Positions 62,301 through 64,000 of a stretch of 64,000 nucleotides of DNA are shown in pieces (the stretch's first letter is position 1; every line of letters starts with the position of its first letter). The notes beneath the pieces were generated by a model. That model saw nothing but the letters and a program-made list of their open reading frames with translations, was not told the origin of the DNA and ran no database searches. Both the position numbers and the translations under genes were made by a program. Source of the stretch: Allolobophora icterica. Its lineage: Eukaryota; Annelida; Clitellata; Crassiclitellata; Lumbricidae. Where the stretch lies: positions 5,187,723-5,251,722 of the forward strand of contig OY744616.1 of assembly GCA_963556255.1 (NCBI GenBank), written 5' to 3'.

Positions 62301-62599
62301 GTCACGAATTCTCGAACTATGGTTACCGTGTAGGAACCTTGAACATGTCCTTCAATCACAATTGCTGAGCGCCATCGCTGTCCTGCCCTTATGGTTGTAT
62401 GTGCACTTGTGAACGTTGGAAGGAGGGCAGTGTGTGTCATATACTATTGTATTGTATTGTATATTGTAGCCTATTGTTTGGTTTCAGTGGCCAGGGAGAC
62501 ACTGTCGTTGGAATTCTCGTCGACCTCAACACATTCTGGGCCTATGAAAATCGCGAGGTCGTCATACCTAACCAACCGCCCGACGAAGCCGAAGTCTAA
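47319..62599 (+). CDS. PPP2R3C: PPP2R3C-like PP2A regulatory subunit B''gamma (G5PR), twelve exons, 450 or 454 residues
   Basis: Exons: 47319-47376, 48480-48607, 49483-49532, 49797-49851, 50439-50551, 50949-51117, 51746-51790, 52622-52765, 53294-53430, 54190-54403, 55046-55173, then either 56664-56787 or 62488-62599. All junctions are GT-AG and in phase; the sum is 1,353 bp (450 aa) with the distal last exon. Human PPP2R3C is 453 aa. The protein follows the family end to end: YSEWKG (about 43-48), LLQKLREEARAVFLQRRS, KASTFAKLL, a highly conserved MRKVWLHQTRIGLSLYDVAG, a YVCTAVRKFFFFLDP block, a canonical EF-hand loop at 286-297 (DSDHNGMLSKEE), a degenerate one at 354-365, the FLDRVFQECLTYDGEMDYKT and YLDFVLALENRKEP blocks, and the C-terminal FWAYENREVV. 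The protein targets PP2A (and PP5 in G5PR reports) in the cytoplasm and nucleus; calcium binding is expected at the first EF-hand. The start Met is the first exon's, with donor gtaagt; the N-terminal 20 residues are not conserved with human. Confidence 0.95.
47648..47745 (+). repeat. Dispersed repeat E in PPP2R3C-like intron 1
   Basis: A copy from attagtaactatagcgccg to agaaggtcagtctgtaagac. Confidence 0.75.
48165..48432 (+). mobile_element. SINE family B, full-length copy in PPP2R3C-like intron 1
   Basis: The only clear plus-strand full-length copy: head GGGGCACTGTTAGTGTGCTG, then GACTGTCAATCGAGAGGTCG and a B-box-like GGATTCTGATCC, body AAGATGAGACGGCAAGGGTG, tail GGCTGCCTCAGGGCTAGTGT with (CTT)n. 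It ends about 50 bp before exon 2. Confidence 0.85.
48630..48840. repeat. (CAT)n-rich microsatellite
   Basis: Irregular CATCATTAT units starting 25 bp after the exon 2 donor; the minus-strand poly-Met/Ile frame is an artefact. Confidence 0.95.
48848..49077 (-). mobile_element. SINE family D with a CR1/L2-like 3' tail
   Basis: The minus-strand head GGGGCGTGGTGGCTCAGTGG reads as a tRNA D-arm region, followed by a perfect B box GGTTCGAATCC. The tail reads GTCGGGAGCGCCTCTGAGTA and AGAGGCGCTATAGAAATATC, nearly the same as the 3' end of the LINE at 59,218 (CGGGAGCGCCTCTGTTTATG, GTGGCGCTATATAAATCC). It lies in PPP2R3C-like intron 2. Confidence 0.85.
49895..50030 (+). mobile_element. SINE family A, 5'-truncated copy
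   Basis: Begins at the B-box region (gagagtttgatcctcctgcc), body ccttgagcaagtccttgact, tail gtggtgcttaataataataa. It lies in intron 4. Confidence 0.75.
51260..51565 (+). mobile_element. CR1/L2-like LINE C-terminal remnant in PPP2R3C-like intron 6
   Basis: The plus-strand reading EVFAVVGPSSWNNLPNNLRH with LPLFRKTILFD is the C-terminal motif also seen at 22,410 and 53,545. The frame changes at least once. It is followed by the GTGGTGCTATATAAATCTGT 3' end. Confidence 0.75.
51640..51712 (+). mobile_element. SINE family B tail fragment
   Basis: Only the tail segment (atgccgaggctgagaaaatt to gctatgactgcttaaagaac) is present. Confidence 0.55.
51995..52225 (-). mobile_element. Non-LTR retrotransposon C-terminal remnant (separate clade)
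   Basis: The minus strand reads RSSLRSLSAGKCVTPGTRLV then FGRRSFTVAGTSIWNSLPPH. This is the same S-F-x-V-x-x-x-x-x-W-N-x-L-P C-terminal motif, but with a different context from the CR1/L2-like copies, so probably another clade. It lies in intron 7. Confidence 0.7.
53545..53770 (-). mobile_element. CR1/L2-like LINE C-terminal remnant in PPP2R3C-like intron 9
   Basis: Minus-strand matches in shifted frames to the family of 22,410 and 51,260 (KLRCGWSNFLE and LENHFARTWFS segments). Several stops; dead copy. Confidence 0.65.
53895..54000 (+). mobile_element. SINE family A, 3'-truncated copy
   Basis: Head cagcagccaattgctcagag with cactcgccttgtcatgcgta and B-box-like ggtttgagcc; it stops after the body start. 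Confidence 0.7.
54420..54995. repeat. Degenerate tandem of ttacctgtaat-type units
   Basis: Two clusters (54,420-54,510 and 54,870-54,990) of units such as gtaatcagttaacgagtg with ttacct, in intron 10. A short SINE-like fragment lies between them near 54,780. Confidence 0.7.
55195..55310. repeat. Tandem array, about 20-bp unit, in intron 11
   Basis: About six copies of tgatgggtgactggccgaag, beginning 20 bp after the exon 11 donor. Confidence 0.9.
55413..55495 (+). repeat. Dispersed repeat E, rearranged copy
   Basis: Begins in the plus orientation (taattagtaacttttatcac) and ends with the minus-orientation end segment (cctgattacggcttgg). It looks like a rearranged copy. Confidence 0.5.
55540..55765. 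repeat. Tandem array, about 19-bp unit, in intron 11
   Basis: About eleven copies with the core ggctggtttagtagtcatta. Confidence 0.92.
56057..56280 (-). pseudogene. Coding-like remnant in intron 11, family not recognised
   Basis: A minus-strand open frame of 72 codons with a non-repetitive, Cys/Lys-rich composition (RCPQFAAKLCIPDFHFRKCE, KKLHCTCKNKICADLKELKK). More coding-like fragments lie at 56,340-56,640 in other frames. A decayed transposase with a zinc-binding C terminus is possible, but I cannot assign it. Confidence 0.3.
56664..56787 (+). CDS. PPP2R3C: PPP2R3C-like last exon, proximal copy (12a)
   Basis: Acceptor tcaacag at 56,657-56,663. The exon joins the exon 11 donor (phase 2) in frame and encodes 40 more residues and a stop: GHTVVSILIDVQEFWSYENR then EVVPIDP and a divergent tail ending in STKI. 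It aligns with the human C terminus and with the distal copy at 62,488. Compared with the distal copy over 23 aligned codons, I count about ten silent and seven replacement differences, so the copies are old but constrained. The polypyrimidine tract is weaker than that of the distal exon. Confidence 0.85.
56930..57260. repeat. Degenerate tandem array, about 16-bp unit
   Basis: About eighteen units around gggtcattttatactt, between the two alternative last exons. The following 57,260-58,220 has short gat-ctt rich stretches and no gene. Confidence 0.88.
58220..59165 (-). mobile_element. Degenerate non-LTR retrotransposon remnants, at least two copies
   Basis: On the minus strand, 58,890-59,030 reads RQFSIRTHGPSFWNTLPLKL with LLSWY then KKFKTYLLN, a reverse-transcriptase C terminus of a Rex/CR1-like clade with one stop. 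Segments around 58,300-58,350, 59,030-59,080 and 60,725-60,760 share the motif (gaacggtgagaactgt / ataattccacacctctt). They are copies of the same element end, including the part retained at the 5' side of the LINE at 59,218. Confidence 0.65.
59170..60815 (-). mobile_element. CR1/L2-like LINE with intact 523-codon reverse-transcriptase frame
   Basis: The open frame 60,789-59,218 contains the ordered reverse-transcriptase motifs: NYRPISNLSFLSKLLEKCV, QSGFRKFYSTES, LLALYDISAAFDTVDHTILL (first catalytic Asp), GLPQGSVLAPLLFILYTSDL, QYADDTQAYLHG (catalytic YADD), RLNYDKTKYIWLG, SSVRDLGFVLD, the AAARLI and HWLPIHQRIQFKVL blocks, and SRSFAVVGPSSWNSLPQGFR. The 3' end AGTGGCGCTATATAAATCC and an (ATTACA)n-like tail follow the stop. 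The endonuclease domain is absent (5'-truncated). The catalytic motifs and the frame are intact, suggesting a young insertion. It lies antisense between the two alternative last exons of the PPP2R3C-like gene. Confidence 0.92.
60960..61190. other. Spacer with a short GC-rich palindromic stretch
   Basis: Around 60,980-61,010 the sequence has ccggaacggcgttccgg, preceded by accagtgctttttttc. It might be one end of a DNA element, but no second end was found. Confidence 0.35.
61190..61300 (+). mobile_element. SINE family A copy, internally deleted
   Basis: Head cccgattggttacaacgctt, B-box-like gatccgagtctc, then directly the tail segment (cagcgccatcgattgatgct). It is followed at once by a second copy. 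Confidence 0.7.
61303..62390 (+). mobile_element. SINE family A copy split by a hAT-like element
   Basis: Left part 61,303-61,388 (head gcggtagccgattggttaga, B-box-like ggtttgattg) and right part 62,322-62,390 (gtaggaaccttgaacatgtc, cagcgccatcg). The duplicated gttaccgt at the break shows that the 933-bp element entered this SINE. Confidence 0.85.
61389..62321. mobile_element. hAT-like non-autonomous element (933 bp)
   Basis: Perfect 17-bp terminal inverted repeats (CATAGTTCGAGAATTCG) and perfect 8-bp direct repeats gttaccgt at 61,381-61,388 and 62,322-62,329. Subterminal acgaatttt repeats occur at both ends. Inside, a minus-strand frame (62,069-61,818, HGPEWKYVVILEKKRV) could be a decayed N-terminal BED-finger region of a hAT transposase, but the Cys pairs are missing, so that is uncertain. 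No catalytic domain. Confidence 0.85.
62488..62599 (+). CDS. PPP2R3C: PPP2R3C-like last exon, distal copy (12b)
   Basis: Acceptor ttggtttcag at 62,478-62,487, with a good polypyrimidine tract. It joins the exon 11 donor in phase 2 and reads GQGDTVVGILVDLNTFWAYE then NREVVIPNQPPDEAEV and a stop. This copy is closer to the human C terminus (NQGDTV...LIDLNGFWTYENRE, from memory) than the proximal copy and is therefore probably the ancestral one. It lies 7.3 kb from exon 11. Confidence 0.9.
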
Positions 62600-62959
62600 T
62601 TAATTAACTGATCGGTTAATTAGTCAATTAAGTAATTAGGTAATTAGGTTTCTTTTGAAAGCAACTGAAATAGGAGGGTTGCTAAAAAACCTCACTTTCA
62701 CTATAGGTGATGACGATGGTAGTCTCTGCTCATTGTACATTTTCCACAGACATTTCACCTATGTTTTACTTTTACCCTCTGGTTGGGGCAGTCTCCCACT
62801 GAAGATACAGTTTGTCCATACACTTCTGCATACACTTTTCCCATACGTTTTCTCTGTACATTGTCTCCATACAGTGTCTCCCGTTTGGTTGAAATTACGT
62901 CCTGAGGTAGGAACGTTTTCAATTACTGGCTTCACTGGCTGAGACTATCTCCCAATGAT

Positions 62960-63265
62960 CATACATCAGCCCATACATGTGCCCCATACATTTGACCCAT
63001 ACACTTTACTCATATATAATGATACATTTGCCCCATACATTTGTCTCGTACATTTGCCCCATACATTTGACCAAAACATTTGCCCTATGCATTTGTCCCA
63101 TACATTTGCCCTATGCATTTGACCCATACATTCGACCTATGCATTTGCCTCATACATTTGCCCCATACATTTGCCCCATACATTTGCCTCATACATTTGC
63201 CCCATACATTTGACCCAACCATTTGCCCTATGAAGTTGTCCCATACATTTGCTCTTGTCCTGTGA
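62960..63265. repeat. Tandem array, 12-bp unit
   Basis: About 24 units of catacatttgcc with variants (ttgacc, ttgtcc). It lies about 360 bp after the distal stop and may be in the 3' untranslated region. Open frames of repeated His/Pro/Thr here are artefacts. Confidence 0.93.
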
Positions 63266-63589
63266 TCTTTCCACTTATCGTCGGTCTGGAGTATCTATCA
63301 CTGGAGATTTAATTTCTGTCCATGCATTTCAGTAGCCACCATGAGTCGCCTTACTTAGAATATTATAATACCTATAATACTTAGAGTATTATCTCCCATT
63401 GAAGATAAATTTCCCCCATACATTTCATTACTGCCCATGGGTCACTGTCTCCCCAACCCTGAGCACACTATTATCATTAGTTTGTTACCTCTTGGACAGG
63501 GTTAACTTGGGAAACCATGATTCCAGTTGTTTTGTGTAATGAAAGTTTTCTGTGCATTCAAGGCACATACCAAGTTGTAAAAACCTGCG

Positions 63590-63715
63590 ATAAAGTTTAC
63601 ATTTGCAAGTAATTGCAAGTGCGATTTCTTGCCGTAAAGTGTAATTTCTTGACCTGAAGTGTAATTTCGTGGCCTAAAGTGTAATTTCTTGGCCTAAATT
63701 TAATTTGTCGTAATC
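63590..63715. repeat. Degenerate tandem, about 21-bp unit
   Basis: Five units around cctaaagtgtaatttcttgg. Confidence 0.8.
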
Positions 63716-63904
63716 GTCTGATGTAACATCGATCTTTTGGTGTAATTCGGTTTTGTTGTCTGATTTAATGAGAAGAGATATTGCGTTTATTTATGAAACG
63801 TGGTGTACGTGGTTTGTTTGTGTTGATCTGGATGCTGGAAGGAAGATTGAAAAAGCCTCTGGTGCAGGGTATAGGAAGTTGCAGGAATCTCCAGCCTACA
63901 GCGA

Positions 63905-63945
63905 TTTCACCATAGTAACCGATTGGTTAGAGCGCCCTCCTTAGA
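63905..63945 (+). mobile_element. SINE family A head fragment
   Basis: accatagtaaccgattggtt with agagcgccctcctt matches only the A-box part. A second possible head begins at 63,988 and runs off the window. Confidence 0.5.
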
Positions 63946-64000
63946 CACCTTTAAAATGATAACAGCCGATACGATATATAAAGGCACTGTAGCCGATTCG

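Noticed and set aside
16435..62390. tRNA genes at the many TTGGTTAGAGCG...GGTTCGATCC sites
   Set aside because: The sequences recur with the same non-tRNA body and tail, lack a full cloverleaf, and are therefore tRNA-derived SINEs.

Overview
The window is nuclear DNA of an animal, most likely an invertebrate; I cannot name the species. The reasons are split genes with GT-AG introns, three recognisable metazoan genes (HMBOX1-like, RAB33-like, PPP2R3C-like), CR1/L2-like and RTE-like retrotransposons, several tRNA-derived SINE families, piggyBac and hAT-like DNA elements, and abundant AT-rich microsatellites. No bacterial gene organisation is present, and most long open frames are simple repeats or shadows.

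Layout. 1-645 is a 27-bp minisatellite. 645-20,200 is gene-poor and holds SINEs, hAT-like MITEs (one nest at 3.4-3.75 kb), a probable piggyBac copy at 7.49-9.60 kb, an RTE-like remnant at 10.75-11.26 kb and several microsatellites. 20,643-26,415 (minus) is a complete seven-exon coding region for an HMBOX1-type HNF-class homeodomain protein; joining the exons gives 573 residues. 28.2-29.2 kb has a short GC-rich stretch followed by a long GAT-rich microsatellite. 33,093-34,441 (minus) is a two-exon RAB33-type small GTPase of 246 residues. 35.8-37.0 kb is a 5'-truncated CR1/L2-like LINE. 37.77-39.27 kb is a SINE interrupted by three hAT-like elements, one nested in another. 39.3-44.3 kb (minus) holds exons of an unrecognised gene, with an RTE-like LINE in its introns. 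47,319-62,599 (plus) is PPP2R3C (PP2A regulatory subunit B''gamma, G5PR), readable from start codon to stop codon over twelve exons. Its last intron region is expanded by tandem arrays, a 523-codon CR1/L2-like LINE and a 933-bp hAT-like element. The right end is a 12-bp tandem array and spacer.

Most notable result: the last coding exon of the PPP2R3C-like gene is present twice, at 56,664-56,787 and 62,488-62,599. Both copies have an acceptor in the right phase, an open frame and a stop codon, so the gene can encode two C termini. The second strong theme is the transposon archaeology: several inserted elements are defined to the base by 8-bp target-site duplications inside older SINEs, which gives a relative insertion order.

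All exon boundaries were read by hand from splice sites and phase consistency. No alignment or database search was run, and family names rest on remembered family features.
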